From the NCBI GenBank assembly GCA_965262305.1, contig CBDHEY010000002.1:1302001-1366000 (forward strand): 64,000 nt of DNA, read 5' to 3'. Position numbers and translations under genes: made by a program. Every line of letters starts with the position of its first letter. The first letter of the stretch is position 1. Positions 45,780 to 54,428 of the stretch are shown one piece after another. Below the pieces are notes generated by a model. That model was not told the origin of the DNA and ran no database searches. It worked only from the letters and a program-made list of their open reading frames with translations. This stretch comes from CBDHEY01 sp965262305 (lineage in GTDB: Bacteria; Pseudomonadota; Gammaproteobacteria; Pseudomonadales; Cellvibrionaceae).

Positions 45780-45815
45780 AAAAACCCCTAAACAACACTT
45801 TAATGGAGAATTTTG

Positions 45816-46382
45816 ATGACTTCTTTTACAACACACACAATCGATTCCGCACCTGAAGCAGCAAAGCCGTTCTTGGAAGGTGCAAAAAATACCTATAGTT
45901 TTGTTCCAAATTTATTGGGAAATATGGCGGAAGCACCCAGCTTACTCGAAGGCTACATGACACTAGCTGGAATATTTAACAAAACAGATTTAACTGAAAC
46001 TGAACGACAAATTATTCTTATGACAAACAATCGTCTTAACGGTTGTACTTACTGTATGGCGGCGCATACGACGATTTCAAAGATGTCTGGAGTTGAAACA
46101 GGAGTAATCGAGGCGCTTCGAAATAACACGCCAATTGCAGATGAAAAACTAGAAGCTTTACGTAAATTCTCTATTTTTGTTAATGAGAGTCGGGGTTGGC
46201 CAACCGATGCACAAGTTAACGAATTCCTTAATGCAGGCTATACCCAGAAAAACATACTAGAAGTTGTTCTTGGTACAAGTTTAAAGGTCATGTCGAATTA
46301 TACAAACCATATTGCAAAAACCGCATTGGATTATGCCTTCAAACCTAACGTTTGGAATCCAAATAACGAAAATGCAGCTTAA
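45816..46382 (+). CDS. AhpD/carboxymuconolactone decarboxylase-family protein
   Basis: From ATG 45816, with GGAG seven bases upstream, the protein has 188 residues. It is a helical AhpD-like protein with the redox motif TYCMAAH (Cys-x-x-...His: GCTYCMAAHTTI), preceded by LTETERQIILMTNNRLNGC. Members act as alkylhydroperoxidase-like reductases or bind small aromatic compounds; the CxxC pair here (Cys-Thr-Tyr-Cys) is intact, favouring a redox role. It is flanked by a TetR regulator and a quinone reductase gene, forming a probable oxidative or electrophile stress unit. Confidence 0.88.
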   Translation: MTSFTTHTIDSAPEAAKPFLEGAKNTYSFVPNLLGNMAEAPSLLEGYMTLAGIFNKTDLTETERQIILMTNNRLNGCTYCMAAHTTISKMSGVETGVIEALRNNTPIADEKLEALRKFSIFVNESRGWPTDAQVNEFLNAGYTQKNILEVVLGTSLKVMSNYTNHIAKTALDYAFKPNVWNPNNENAA

Positions 46383-46483
46383 CAAGCTATTTAACTCTGC
46401 TTGTCTTCGCCAGTTCAATTGATTTTTTGATATTAAACACAGGCAGATGTTAAGTGACTATTGATCAAAAAAGGTAGGTTTCC

Positions 46484-47104
46484 ATGAAAAAGGCGCTAAT
46501 TATTAACGCACATCAGAAGCATGAGTTTTCCCCTGGAGGACTTAACAGGTCATTGGCTAAATATATAGACTCAGATCTTGAGGCAAAAGGTTTCGAGGTT
46601 CGGAGTACGCATATTGATGAACCTTATGATTTAAATGAAGAAATACAAAAACACAAATGGGCGGATGTTGTCATATTGCAAAGCCCCGTTTACTGGATGG
46701 GCCTTCCTTGGGCCGCAAAAAAATATCTCGATGAAGTTTATATGAGCGGAATTGATGGTGATTTGTGCAAAGGGGATGGTCGTTGGAAAGACCCTGAGAA
46801 TCCAAAGCAAAACTATGGGACGGGTGGGACGTTAAACGGTAAAAAGTATATGCTATCTTTAACCTTCAACGCTCCCAAGGAAGCTTTTGACGATCCAGAT
46901 CAATACCTCTTCAAAGGAAAAAGTATCGACGATTTATTTTTTTGGGTTCACTGTAATTTTCGATTTTTCGCTATGGAACCTCTAGATACTTTTGCTTGCT
47001 ACGACGTAATAAAAGACCCTGATATTGAAAATGATCTTGTGCGATTGCAAAAACATCTAGATAAAAACTTCTCGGTAGTTGCATTGCAGAAGGTCTTAGC
47101 ATAA
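46484..47104 (+). CDS. mdaB: MdaB-type NADPH:quinone reductase
   Basis: The 206-residue protein has the flavodoxin-like fold of MdaB/NQO-type FAD quinone reductases: KKALIINAHQK at the start, ADVVILQSPVYWMGLPWAAKKYLDEVY, the YGTGGTLNGKKYMLSLTFNAPKEAF core, and FAMEPLDTFACYDVIKDPDI. These motifs line up with E. coli MdaB, which performs two-electron reduction of quinones and thereby limits redox cycling. AAGGTAGG precedes the ATG. About 100 bases separate it from the AhpD-like gene, so it may share the upstream TetR-controlled promoter. Confidence 0.88.
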   Translation: MKKALIINAHQKHEFSPGGLNRSLAKYIDSDLEAKGFEVRSTHIDEPYDLNEEIQKHKWADVVILQSPVYWMGLPWAAKKYLDEVYMSGIDGDLCKGDGRWKDPENPKQNYGTGGTLNGKKYMLSLTFNAPKEAFDDPDQYLFKGKSIDDLFFWVHCNFRFFAMEPLDTFACYDVIKDPDIENDLVRLQKHLDKNFSVVALQKVLA

Positions 47105-47414
47105 TCGTAGTTTTATCAAGAACATTCCATTCTTACCTTCTGAAAAAAGTTATTAGCTATTATCTATGTCTATTTTGGGATGTCTTGATAAATTTTTATA
47201 AGGAGATGTTAAAAAACTGCACGGTAATCACCAATAATTCAAGCTAGCGTAATCAATAAAAATTTGTGTCAGGTAGAGTAATTATTAATTTGGTAAGGAT
47301 ATGTAATATTAAAATCATGTTGTGATGTGTACGATAGTTTATGCTTAGATTCAAACACGGTTTTGGTAGTTTTAGTTAAAATTACAGCTGAAATATTGGT
47401 AAAGGGATATTTTT
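47105..47414. other. Intergenic region, nothing recognised
   Basis: About 310 AT-rich bases with no gene, repeat or clear terminator. AAAGGGA at 47401-47407 is the ribosome site of the next gene. Confidence 0.4.
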
Positions 47415-47906
47415 GTGCGGTCGATAGAGAAAGGTAAGAAAAAGGCGAGGTTTAATAGCCGAAAAAAATTTGGGCCGAAAAGTCATATGGATTTTAAGGG
47501 AGTCTTGGTTGATCCTGAATATCTAACTTCTAAACAATTCGATTCATATGAGCTAATAGTAAAAAAAATGCAGTCAAATTGGAGAAATCAGATTGCAATA
47601 ATGGTCGTCGCTTTAGGATTACTCTTCGAGCCAGGAGAAGCAGAAAAGTTTCTCGATAACTTTAAGTTTCCAGAGCAGTCTTTTAGAGTTTTTGTGGCAT
47701 ATACGCTACCGGTTTCTTTTATATATTTTGGATTTTATCTTGGAAGATATATTCATGCTAGGTTTTCGATTGAAACAATGGTAATGAAAAATTTGGTTCC
47801 AAATCTTCATGAGGCAGTTAAGGTAACAGATGGCTTATTTGTTTTCGATATTCCACATAGATTAATGTCGCTACCATTACCGATTACTGGAAAGATAAAT
47901 GTCTAA
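47415..47906 (+). CDS. Hypothetical membrane protein
   Basis: The 163-residue protein starts at GTG 47415 after AAAGGGA. A basic N-terminus (KGKKKARFNSRKKFGPKSH) is followed by two hydrophobic segments at about 58-72 and 90-110 (FRVFVAYTLPVSFIYFGFYLG), then a soluble tail. I recognise no family. It is the only gene in its own unit and its 3' end overlaps the convergent DUF6165-like gene by 30 bases. Confidence 0.65.
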   Translation: MRSIEKGKKKARFNSRKKFGPKSHMDFKGVLVDPEYLTSKQFDSYELIVKKMQSNWRNQIAIMVVALGLLFEPGEAEKFLDNFKFPEQSFRVFVAYTLPVSFIYFGFYLGRYIHARFSIETMVMKNLVPNLHEAVKVTDGLFVFDIPHRLMSLPLPITGKINV

Positions 47907-48308
47907 CCAGCTTTGTAGCAATGCCTTTTGAGATATTTCTTGCTTATACGTTTTCTTTTCCGCTGATTCGTCAAGATCTAAAATGTCTATGCTTGTTTTT
48001 AAGTGCGAGCGAATATCGTTAGTAATTGCGATTAGTATGGAAATGTTATCAACGTTGTTCCCCAGATTTTCTCGAATTTGATCTTCAAGATGCCAAAGTC
48101 TTTGATTTACTAAAAAGAGTTGATGCGTGTAAGCATCTATATCTGCGTGCATGCTTTTTATAGGTGAAAAAAGAGTTTCTAACTCATCATTCTGAAAAGC
48201 GAGTGGCGGTGGGATTAGCAACTTAGCTTTCCGTAAAGCCGTTATCTTCAGCCGAGTAATTGTCAATCGATCAACTAGCTCGCCTGTACCTATACTTATC
48301 TTATGCAT
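47877..48308 (-). CDS. DUF6165-like protein
   Basis: The 143-residue protein starts with ISIGTGELVDRLTITRLKI, which resembles the SxGELxDKLTILExK start of DUF6165 proteins often found in surface-polysaccharide or glycosyltransferase loci. The following LVNQRLWHLEDQIREN and ITNDIRSHLKTSIDIL helices fit the same family. No sugar genes lie close by here. Function is unknown. It converges on and overlaps the membrane protein gene at 47415-47906. Confidence 0.6.
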   Translation of the reverse strand: MHKISIGTGELVDRLTITRLKITALRKAKLLIPPPLAFQNDELETLFSPIKSMHADIDAYTHQLFLVNQRLWHLEDQIRENLGNNVDNISILIAITNDIRSHLKTSIDILDLDESAEKKTYKQEISQKALLQSWLDIYLSSNR

Positions 48309-48625
48309 TTTTGTTTTCTCTGGAATTTGTTATCGCTTGTTGGCGATAGTAACTTAAGATTACAAAAGGTAAAGCGATATCATACTCATTAAATTGGATA
48401 TCGTAAAAACCAGTTCCTTCGGCTAATTTGTTGCAGATAATACTCAAACATACCTAACGCAAAGTCAGTGAAATATTTGCCATAGCTTTCATAGAATTAG
48501 TATTAAATTGAAGCGATGATAAAACTATTTTAGTTTAAACTTATATATTTTAAATTTAATATAGCCTATTTGGCATTACAAATAGACTATCGTAAACGTT
48601 AGGCCACAGCTTTTTTGATTGTCGG
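48309..48625. other. Intergenic region with a small hairpin
   Basis: About 317 AT-rich bases without a gene. CTATTTG and CAAATAG form a 7-bp hairpin around 48567-48586, between the stop of the dehydrogenase gene and the promoter of the DUF6165-like gene; it has no clear U-run. Confidence 0.35.
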
Positions 48626-49429
48626 TTATAGAATTTCCTTGGGCATTGCAGGCTTCATCATACTTCCAAACATTTTTTGGGCAAAACTTCTTGGCATCAC
48701 TTTACCCATCATAAAGCTCATTACTTTATTTAATCCACCGGGAACAACAATGGCTTTTTTACCCAAATTGTTAAGCGCAATTTGTGCGACTTTTTCCGGT
48801 CGCATCCAATGCATCGGCATCTTGGAAAAATCGACACTCTCGATACCAAACATACCTGTTTTTGTTGGCCCTGGGGCTAATACTAGTACATCCACAAGGT
48901 GCTGTTTTAACTCATGGTGCAGTGCTATACCAAAATTCAGGGTCCATGCTTTGGTTGCCGCATAGTTTCCTAGGAATGGAGAGCCCATGTATGCTGCAAT
49001 GCTCGAAACAAATATTACCGCTTTTCGTGCTGATTTTGAGTGATCGATAAACCACTTGGTCAATGTTAAAGGTGTATTTATGTTAAGTTGTGTTTCACGA
49101 ATACAATTATCAAGGTCGTGTTTAGCAAAGACTCCGGGTTGACCCCAGCCAGCGTTATTTACAAGTAATCCGATGTTATATTGCTTGAATAATTCTTCTA
49201 TGGTTTCGATATCGTGTAAATTTGAGAGGTCAGATATTTTTACTATTGTACGAATGGCATATTGTTTTTCTAGCACATTGGCGAGGCTTTCCAGTTTATC
49301 TTTAGATCTGGCGACAAGAATCAAGTTGTATTTTTGTTTTGCTAGTAATTCACAAAAACTCTTTCCAATTCCAGAAGATGCACCTGTAACGAACGCCCAT
49401 TCACCATATTTGTTTTGTCTTTGTTTCAT
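48626..49429 (-). CDS. Short-chain dehydrogenase/reductase
   Basis: From ATG 49429 (AAGGA eight bases upstream) the protein has 267 residues. It is a classical SDR: NAD(P) motif TGASSGIGKSF, LLVNNAGWGQPG, catalytic Ser in VSSIAAYMGSP, and YAATKAW with the Tyr-Lys pair. ARSKDKLE after the first strand suggests NADPH. The C-terminus has a basic, hydrophobic segment (VMSFMMGKVMPRSFAQKMFG), possibly for membrane association, as in the DltE/HSD-like group. Substrate unknown. It follows the SRPBCC lipoprotein gene by 15 bases. Confidence 0.9.
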   Translation of the reverse strand: MKQRQNKYGEWAFVTGASSGIGKSFCELLAKQKYNLILVARSKDKLESLANVLEKQYAIRTIVKISDLSNLHDIETIEELFKQYNIGLLVNNAGWGQPGVFAKHDLDNCIRETQLNINTPLTLTKWFIDHSKSARKAVIFVSSIAAYMGSPFLGNYAATKAWTLNFGIALHHELKQHLVDVLVLAPGPTKTGMFGIESVDFSKMPMHWMRPEKVAQIALNNLGKKAIVVPGGLNKVMSFMMGKVMPRSFAQKMFGSMMKPAMPKEIL

Positions 49430-49444
49430 GCTCAATATCCTTTT

Positions 49445-50041
49445 TTAAATTTCAATACTGTTTACATAATCATTAAATACTTCTTTCTTTGCGTCTTTGC
49501 TAAAGCTATTTCCTGTTTCTATTTGATATTTTATTCCTAATAATATGTCTTTAAACATAGATTTTATTCTTCCTTTCGCTAATCCATCCAAGAATTGAGG
49601 CTTCATACGATATCCTCCCATTTGAGTAAGTTTTGTAGTGCTCTCGTTAACATATTTTAATTGATAGCTTCCAACACCTTCTGAAAGTAAGGGCACATTT
49701 TCTTCTACTATTATCCATTGCACATATTTTCTATTTTTATTCCAGTGAGTGATTTTTACGTCAATATATTCTTCTCCGCCGTGTTCTGATCGACGAATAG
49801 AGCCAATAAAATTCTTATTTTTTTTAATATAATAGGATTTCTTAACCCCTAACATGTGCTTTTGGTTATCTGAAAAATCTTCTGCAACAACCTTCCATAC
49901 TTTATCAATAGGCGCATTAATTAAGACGCTGCTATCTATCCAGGTGAGTTTTGGAGATCCGTTTCTTGTCTCATAGCGAGTGCAACCTGTAATTGCAAAG
50001 ATTAGTGAATAAATGAATATTGTAATTTTTAATGAGCGCAC
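49445..50041 (-). CDS. SRPBCC-like (START-type) lipoprotein
   Basis: The 198-residue protein starts at GTG 50041, preceded by AAAGGAGGG. It has a lipoprotein signal with the lipobox ITGC (Cys20), then a domain with the SRPBCC pattern: SSVLINAPIDKVWKVVAEDFSD at its start, ITHWNKNRKYVQWIIVEENVPLL in the middle, and a long C-terminal helix. Such domains hold hydrophobic ligands. Here it would be anchored to a membrane in the periplasm. It is followed by an SDR and preceded by a MerR-type regulator on the same strand. Confidence 0.72.
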   Translation of the reverse strand: MRSLKITIFIYSLIFAITGCTRYETRNGSPKLTWIDSSVLINAPIDKVWKVVAEDFSDNQKHMLGVKKSYYIKKNKNFIGSIRRSEHGGEEYIDVKITHWNKNRKYVQWIIVEENVPLLSEGVGSYQLKYVNESTTKLTQMGGYRMKPQFLDGLAKGRIKSMFKDILLGIKYQIETGNSFSKDAKKEVFNDYVNSIEI

Positions 50042-50099
50042 AGCAGTCCCTCCTTTAAAAGGTTAGTGAAATCAATTGGCAAAGTAGGTGTTTAAAGTA

Positions 50100-50933
50100 T
50101 TATGTGTTTTTTGACTTTAATGGATAAATAAGCTCTATGGCACAGTCGTCTAAGTTCCCGGGTATAGGTGGTTTTAAAAACACTTCGCGGCCATAACCAC
50201 TTATCTCAAATTCGCTTTCTTCAATCCATATCGCCATTGACGTTCGAGTAAGAAACATTTCGTTAGGTGGTCCTAGATGAACACAGGATAGGGCGAATTC
50301 AATAGATTCGAGTTCAGAGATTTTTAAATCAAATGTATTGTTATCTAAAGTTGGAGTTGCTTCATTCAGCATTAGACCAAGACGAAGCTCAACATTTTCG
50401 TGCTCGTAGCAATCTTGCAACATTATCGCAACCAGCGGTCCTAAAGTTTTAACTGGAATGTGATTTTTACCATATTTTAATAGTGCACCCATTTTCATTT
50501 GGGCTTCGCTGAAGCTCTGAAACTTCTGTTCTAAGTAACAATAATTCAGTTTAGGTATTGGTTTAAGTACTAGAGAATCTGGAGCATTGGTATTTTGCTG
50601 ATCAATCTGTCGTAAACGAGCTTCAACTCGTTTCAGGCGTGCTTTGTCTTCTTGTAGTTTTTGCTCTAATTCAGACTGGTGCAATAATAGCAATCCTTTT
50701 ATCGTATCCATACCTAGGTTGTTTTCTAAGAGTACTTTTACTTGCTCGAGATTTAGCCCCAGTTCTTTATAGGCAACGATTAGGTTCAGCCTAGGGATTT
50801 GATCTACTTTATAATAGCGATAACCGGTATCGTGATCAGTCAATTGGGGTTTGAATAGGTCTATCTCGTCATAATACCGCAGTGAACTAGCGGGTACCTG
50901 AGTAATTTTAGAAAATTCACCGATTTTAAACAT
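50100..50933 (-). CDS. MerR-family regulator with GyrI-like effector domain
   Basis: The 277-residue protein has a MerR winged helix (about 1-70): MFKIGEFSKITQVPASSLRYYDEIDLFKP and YRYYKVDQIPRLNLIVAYKELG. A coiled coil (about 85-115) leads to a C-terminal effector domain of the GyrI-like/BmrR type, of about 155 residues, which binds lipophilic cations or drugs in relatives. It lacks metal-binding cysteines, so a multidrug-type ligand is more likely. It is divergent from an AlkX/YcaQ-type DNA glycosylase gene, with a MerR-type operator in between, and upstream of the SRPBCC and SDR genes. Confidence 0.88.
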   Translation of the reverse strand: MFKIGEFSKITQVPASSLRYYDEIDLFKPQLTDHDTGYRYYKVDQIPRLNLIVAYKELGLNLEQVKVLLENNLGMDTIKGLLLLHQSELEQKLQEDKARLKRVEARLRQIDQQNTNAPDSLVLKPIPKLNYCYLEQKFQSFSEAQMKMGALLKYGKNHIPVKTLGPLVAIMLQDCYEHENVELRLGLMLNEATPTLDNNTFDLKISELESIEFALSCVHLGPPNEMFLTRTSMAIWIEESEFEISGYGREVFLKPPIPGNLDDCAIELIYPLKSKNT

Positions 50934-50974
50934 AGTATTTTTGCGTCTGTGTATTGATTAGCCTGTAGCTTAAA

Positions 50975-50993
50975 CCTTCAAGTTACATTAAAG
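50975..50993. promoter_or_regulatory. MerR-type operator in the divergent promoter region
   Basis: CTTCAAGTTACATTAAAG is an imperfect inverted repeat like MerR-family operators such as the CCTCAAGTTAACTTGAGG class. It lies in the 88-base region between the MerR gene and the glycosylase gene. The position suggests control of either or both genes. Confidence 0.5.
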
Positions 50994-51021
50994 TCAAACA
51001 GTATTAAATTTTTAGGGGAAT

Positions 51022-52251
51022 ATGAACACTATTGAAATAAAATCTGATCAGGATTTGGCTCGTTTGCGCCGTATCGCACTTGCTGCACAAGGGTTACTTA
51101 AGTTAGCACCATATGGGCGTGGCTTCGAAGGTGCGCGTAATGCCGTCAGCCACCTTGGTTACGTGCAGATTGACACAATTTCCGTGATAGAACGAGCGCA
51201 TAATCATGTCTTTCGTTCTAGAGTACCAAACTTTAAATCTCCAATGATCAATAAATTACTACTCGATAAGTCAATATTTGAGTATTGGACACATGCTGCT
51301 GCCTTTTTGCCAATGGCAGACTATCGTTTTACGTTACCTTATAAGCATGCGATTAAATGTGGTCAAGTCCATTGGTATAAAAATCCGGATCGGAAACTTA
51401 TGAAAAATATGCAGGCTCGCATTCGTTCAGATGGTGCTTTACGATCGAGAGACTTAGATGATAAAACATCAAAACGTACTGGGTGGTGGGATTTAAAACC
51501 TACTAAGAAAGCGCTCGAGCAACTCTATATGGAAGGGGAATTAATGGTGAGTAGCCGAGATGGTTTTCAGAAGACGTATGATCTAACCGAGCGAGTATTG
51601 CCATCAGATATCAATTCCAAATTTCCAACTATAGAAGAATTTGCAACACATATTATAGATCAACAATTGCGATGTCATGGACTTGTATCATTGAAAGGGT
51701 TGACCTATCAACGTAAAAACCCCGAACTACGTAAAGTGGTAAAAAACCTTATAAACAAGAGTTTTGCTGAAGGTAACTTAGAACAAATTAAATTGAAAAC
51801 TGGCGAGTTATTTTTTATAAAAGCTGGGGAGCTTGAAGGTTCACTTCCTCGACTGAGTAATCGTATGGCAATTCTTTCTCCATTCGATAATTGCGTTATT
51901 CAGCGAGAGCGTCTAAAGGCACTCTTTCAATTTGACTACCAAATAGAATGCTATCTTCCCGCTGCCAAGCGACGCTATGGCTACTTTAGCCTACCGATAC
52001 TTTTTCGTACCGAATTTATCGGACGCATGGATTGTAAAGCTCATCGAAAAACAGGTCACTTAGAGATTAAGTCATTGCATTTCGAGAAACATAATTTTGA
52101 CCAAGATTTAATACACTTAGCTTTTAAAGATGCGATTAAACAGTTTTGCGATTTTCAAGAATGCCATGTCATTTCATTAACTAATGTCCAACCGAAAAAC
52201 CTGACCATAACGTTAAGCCACGTGATTAACCGTGTAAACGACGTGCTTTAG
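51022..52251 (+). CDS. AlkX/YcaQ-type winged-helix DNA glycosylase
   Basis: The 409-residue protein belongs to the HTH_42 family that includes AlkZ and E. coli YcaQ/AlkX, glycosylases that unhook interstrand DNA crosslinks made by alkylating agents. The catalytic-loop region reads LGYVQIDTISVIERAHNHVFRSR (in two parts, residues about 48-70); the Gln-x-Asp core fits the AlkX subgroup rather than the Gln-x-Gln of AlkZ. Also typical are YWTHAAAFLPMADYRF, LSPFDNCVIQRERLKALF and FRTEFIGRMDCKAHR. It is divergent from a drug-type MerR regulator, which may make it drug-inducible. Confidence 0.85.
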   Translation: MNTIEIKSDQDLARLRRIALAAQGLLKLAPYGRGFEGARNAVSHLGYVQIDTISVIERAHNHVFRSRVPNFKSPMINKLLLDKSIFEYWTHAAAFLPMADYRFTLPYKHAIKCGQVHWYKNPDRKLMKNMQARIRSDGALRSRDLDDKTSKRTGWWDLKPTKKALEQLYMEGELMVSSRDGFQKTYDLTERVLPSDINSKFPTIEEFATHIIDQQLRCHGLVSLKGLTYQRKNPELRKVVKNLINKSFAEGNLEQIKLKTGELFFIKAGELEGSLPRLSNRMAILSPFDNCVIQRERLKALFQFDYQIECYLPAAKRRYGYFSLPILFRTEFIGRMDCKAHRKTGHLEIKSLHFEKHNFDQDLIHLAFKDAIKQFCDFQECHVISLTNVQPKNLTITLSHVINRVNDVL

Positions 52252-52837
52252 AATTGGTTTGTTTTCGGTTATTAGTTAAAAATCTACTAATTTCTATCTG
52301 TGATAAAAGCTTTGTAATATTTAGTATTTGATTATTCATAAGAATAAAATCAAACAAAACGAATAATTAATTCCATTAAATTACTCTTGATTACAACCTA
52401 TCGCTCAAACTGCGTTATTACTTAAATTTGCTAAGTAATGTCTCTGAATGATTTGGTGGTGATGAGCTTGTCAAACTCAGTTATTTCTGTCATTCAATTA
52501 ATCTTTTGATTCATGTAGATATTTTTTTTTAACCTTAGTATCTATACTGCATTGTTTATTATTACCATTTAATATTTTCGTGAGTTGTGATTTTTTATTG
52601 AAGTGGGTGTTTAGTTCTATTTTCCCATAGAGACTGGATTACGGGTTGTTCGAAAGGATCTTATTCGCGACATCATATAATCGAGCGGGGTGTATAAATA
52701 AAATACAATTCGGAATTGATTGTTTTTTAATCACGATGAGTTAATACTGGAATAGTTGCAGATAACTACGGTAGTGAAATTCCATTTGAGGATGCTTTTT
52801 AGTGATAAGTTTCGGTATGATGGGTGAGAATGTTTAG
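52252..52837. other. Long intergenic region, nothing recognised
   Basis: About 586 AT-rich bases with many stops in all frames. No RNA gene, repeat or clear terminator was seen. It marks the start of the run of small accessory genes. Confidence 0.45.
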
Positions 52838-53497
52838 ATGAGAGTCTTTAAATTTATGGAAAAAATCATTCTAATCTTTGTTCTTTTAGTTGTATCTTTT
52901 GTTGTTTATAAGGTCTATAAACAAGTCTCGCAGGCCAAGCGTAAGAAGCTAATAGAGACATTTCGGTTTCCCAATACAATTTCTGAAAAGCTAGTGGAGA
53001 AGTATCCGCATCTTGATGACAAACAAGTCGCAAAGGTAATAGAAGGTCTTCGGGAGTATTTTCATCTTTGTAATCTTGCGGGCAACCGTATGGTGTCTAT
53101 GCCATCTCAAGTTGTAGATATGGCCTGGCATGAATTTATTCTATTTACTAAAAAATACGAATACTTTTGTAACGGAGCTTTAGGGCGATTTCTCCACCAC
53201 ACACCAGCAGAAGCTATGCAATCGCCAACGGCAGCGCAAACGGGAATTAAGACTGCTTGGCGATTGTCTTGTTATCGCGAGGATCTTTCTCCAAAATCGG
53301 CCCACCGCCTGCCTTTATTATTTGCAATGGACTCTATGTTAAAAATACCTGATGGTTTTCACTACACTTTGGATTGTACTAAATCAGGTAATACCACTGG
53401 GAGTTTTTGTGCGACTCATATTGGATGCAGTTCATGTGCAAGTTGTTCCGGTGATTCGTCCGGTTGCAGCAGCGGCTGCGGTGGTGGCGGTGATTAG
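52838..53497 (+). CDS. Glycine-rich-domain-like membrane protein with Cys/Gly tail
   Basis: The 219-residue protein has one N-terminal membrane segment (about 9-25), a soluble helical domain, and a C-terminal tail rich in Cys, Ser and Gly (GCSSCASCSGDSSGCSSGCG, about 194-215). The central stretch VDMAWHEFILFTKKYEYFCN, with GRFLHHTP, resembles the glycine-rich domain protein family (plant GRDP-like), where a WH motif is conserved. The tail might bind metal. Either ATG 52838 or 52856 could be the start. Function unknown; it is followed by three small unknown genes. Confidence 0.65.
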   Translation: MRVFKFMEKIILIFVLLVVSFVVYKVYKQVSQAKRKKLIETFRFPNTISEKLVEKYPHLDDKQVAKVIEGLREYFHLCNLAGNRMVSMPSQVVDMAWHEFILFTKKYEYFCNGALGRFLHHTPAEAMQSPTAAQTGIKTAWRLSCYREDLSPKSAHRLPLLFAMDSMLKIPDGFHYTLDCTKSGNTTGSFCATHIGCSSCASCSGDSSGCSSGCGGGGD

Positions 53498-53566
53498 AGC
53501 TAATGAGGTTATTCGTTCTCAAGTAATTGAAATACTATAAATTTTGAGTGAGAAGGGTGAGATTTA

Positions 53567-54151
53567 ATGGGGTATTCAATTTCTTGGATGGCAGTAAAGG
53601 ATAAGTCATCTGAAAAGATACTAGAGTTGCTTGGGTTAGCTGAAACCATTGAAATAGAAGCGTATCCGAGTTCTAAATATAATGCTACACAGTTTCCTGG
53701 TGATTGGTACTTTGTTTGGTTTAATCGATGTGAATCACCCTATGTTAAAAAGGATGTGTTGGGGCTGTTGTCTGAGAGTTGTTCTGTTGTTGTATGTGTT
53801 GTTGAAGAGCATGTGATGTATTCACGAGCTGAGTTTTGGGAAAATGGAGTGCAAGTTTGGCAAGTAATCCATGATGCGCAACAAGGGTTATATGATTTAC
53901 AAGTATCGGGATCGATTCCAGAATCCTTTGACTCTTTAAAATCAAGGATTTTCTCGAAGCAAGAAGAAGAGGGAGGTGAATCAGCTGGTGTTGACTATAT
54001 TTTTGATGTGCCAACCGAATTACTGCGAGGTATTACGAATTTTAAACATGATGAAGAGACCGAAGAATTAAAAGGCGTTCAGTATAAAGTCTTAAAACTG
54101 AATAAATCTGATAAAGCTATTTCGATTAAACCCTGGTATCAATTTTGGTGA
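53567..54151 (+). CDS. Hypothetical protein
   Basis: The 194-residue acidic, soluble protein starts at ATG 53567 after GAAGGGTGAG. It begins MGYSISWMAVKDKSSEKIL and has GDWYFVWFNRCESPYVKKD and WENGVQVWQVIHDAQQGLYDL. The layout (alternating strands and Trp-rich motifs) recalls the SMI1/immunity-like or DUF proteins of unknown role, but I cannot name a family. No toxin gene is adjacent. Confidence 0.7.
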   Translation: MGYSISWMAVKDKSSEKILELLGLAETIEIEAYPSSKYNATQFPGDWYFVWFNRCESPYVKKDVLGLLSESCSVVVCVVEEHVMYSRAEFWENGVQVWQVIHDAQQGLYDLQVSGSIPESFDSLKSRIFSKQEEEGGESAGVDYIFDVPTELLRGITNFKHDEETEELKGVQYKVLKLNKSDKAISIKPWYQFW

Positions 54152-54215
54152 TTGACGCAGAGTATGGTATTACATTCGTGGAATCTATTTTAGATCGTCG
54201 ATACGTGTTTTACTC

Positions 54216-54428
54216 ATGAAGTTATTTATATTCTCGATTGTTACTATCCTTTCCGCTGTCATTCTTTCTATTTGGTATTATGGTTTATGTAATTGGGGTT
54301 GTAGTAGTGACTTAAGCTTCGCAAACTTTATTCGTTATCTCTCTATCTTTCTATTTCTCTTTACAGGTGTGCTATGGCTCATAATTATTATAAAAGTTAT
54401 AAAACGGGTTATTGGAATAGGTAAATGA
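54216..54428 (+). CDS. Small membrane protein
   Basis: The 70-residue protein has two membrane segments (about 3-22 and 38-63) joined by a short loop CNWGCSSDLSFANF with two cysteines. No family is recognised. Its stop overlaps the start of the next small membrane protein (ATGA), so the two are translationally coupled. Confidence 0.6.
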   Translation: MKLFIFSIVTILSAVILSIWYYGLCNWGCSSDLSFANFIRYLSIFLFLFTGVLWLIIIIKVIKRVIGIGK

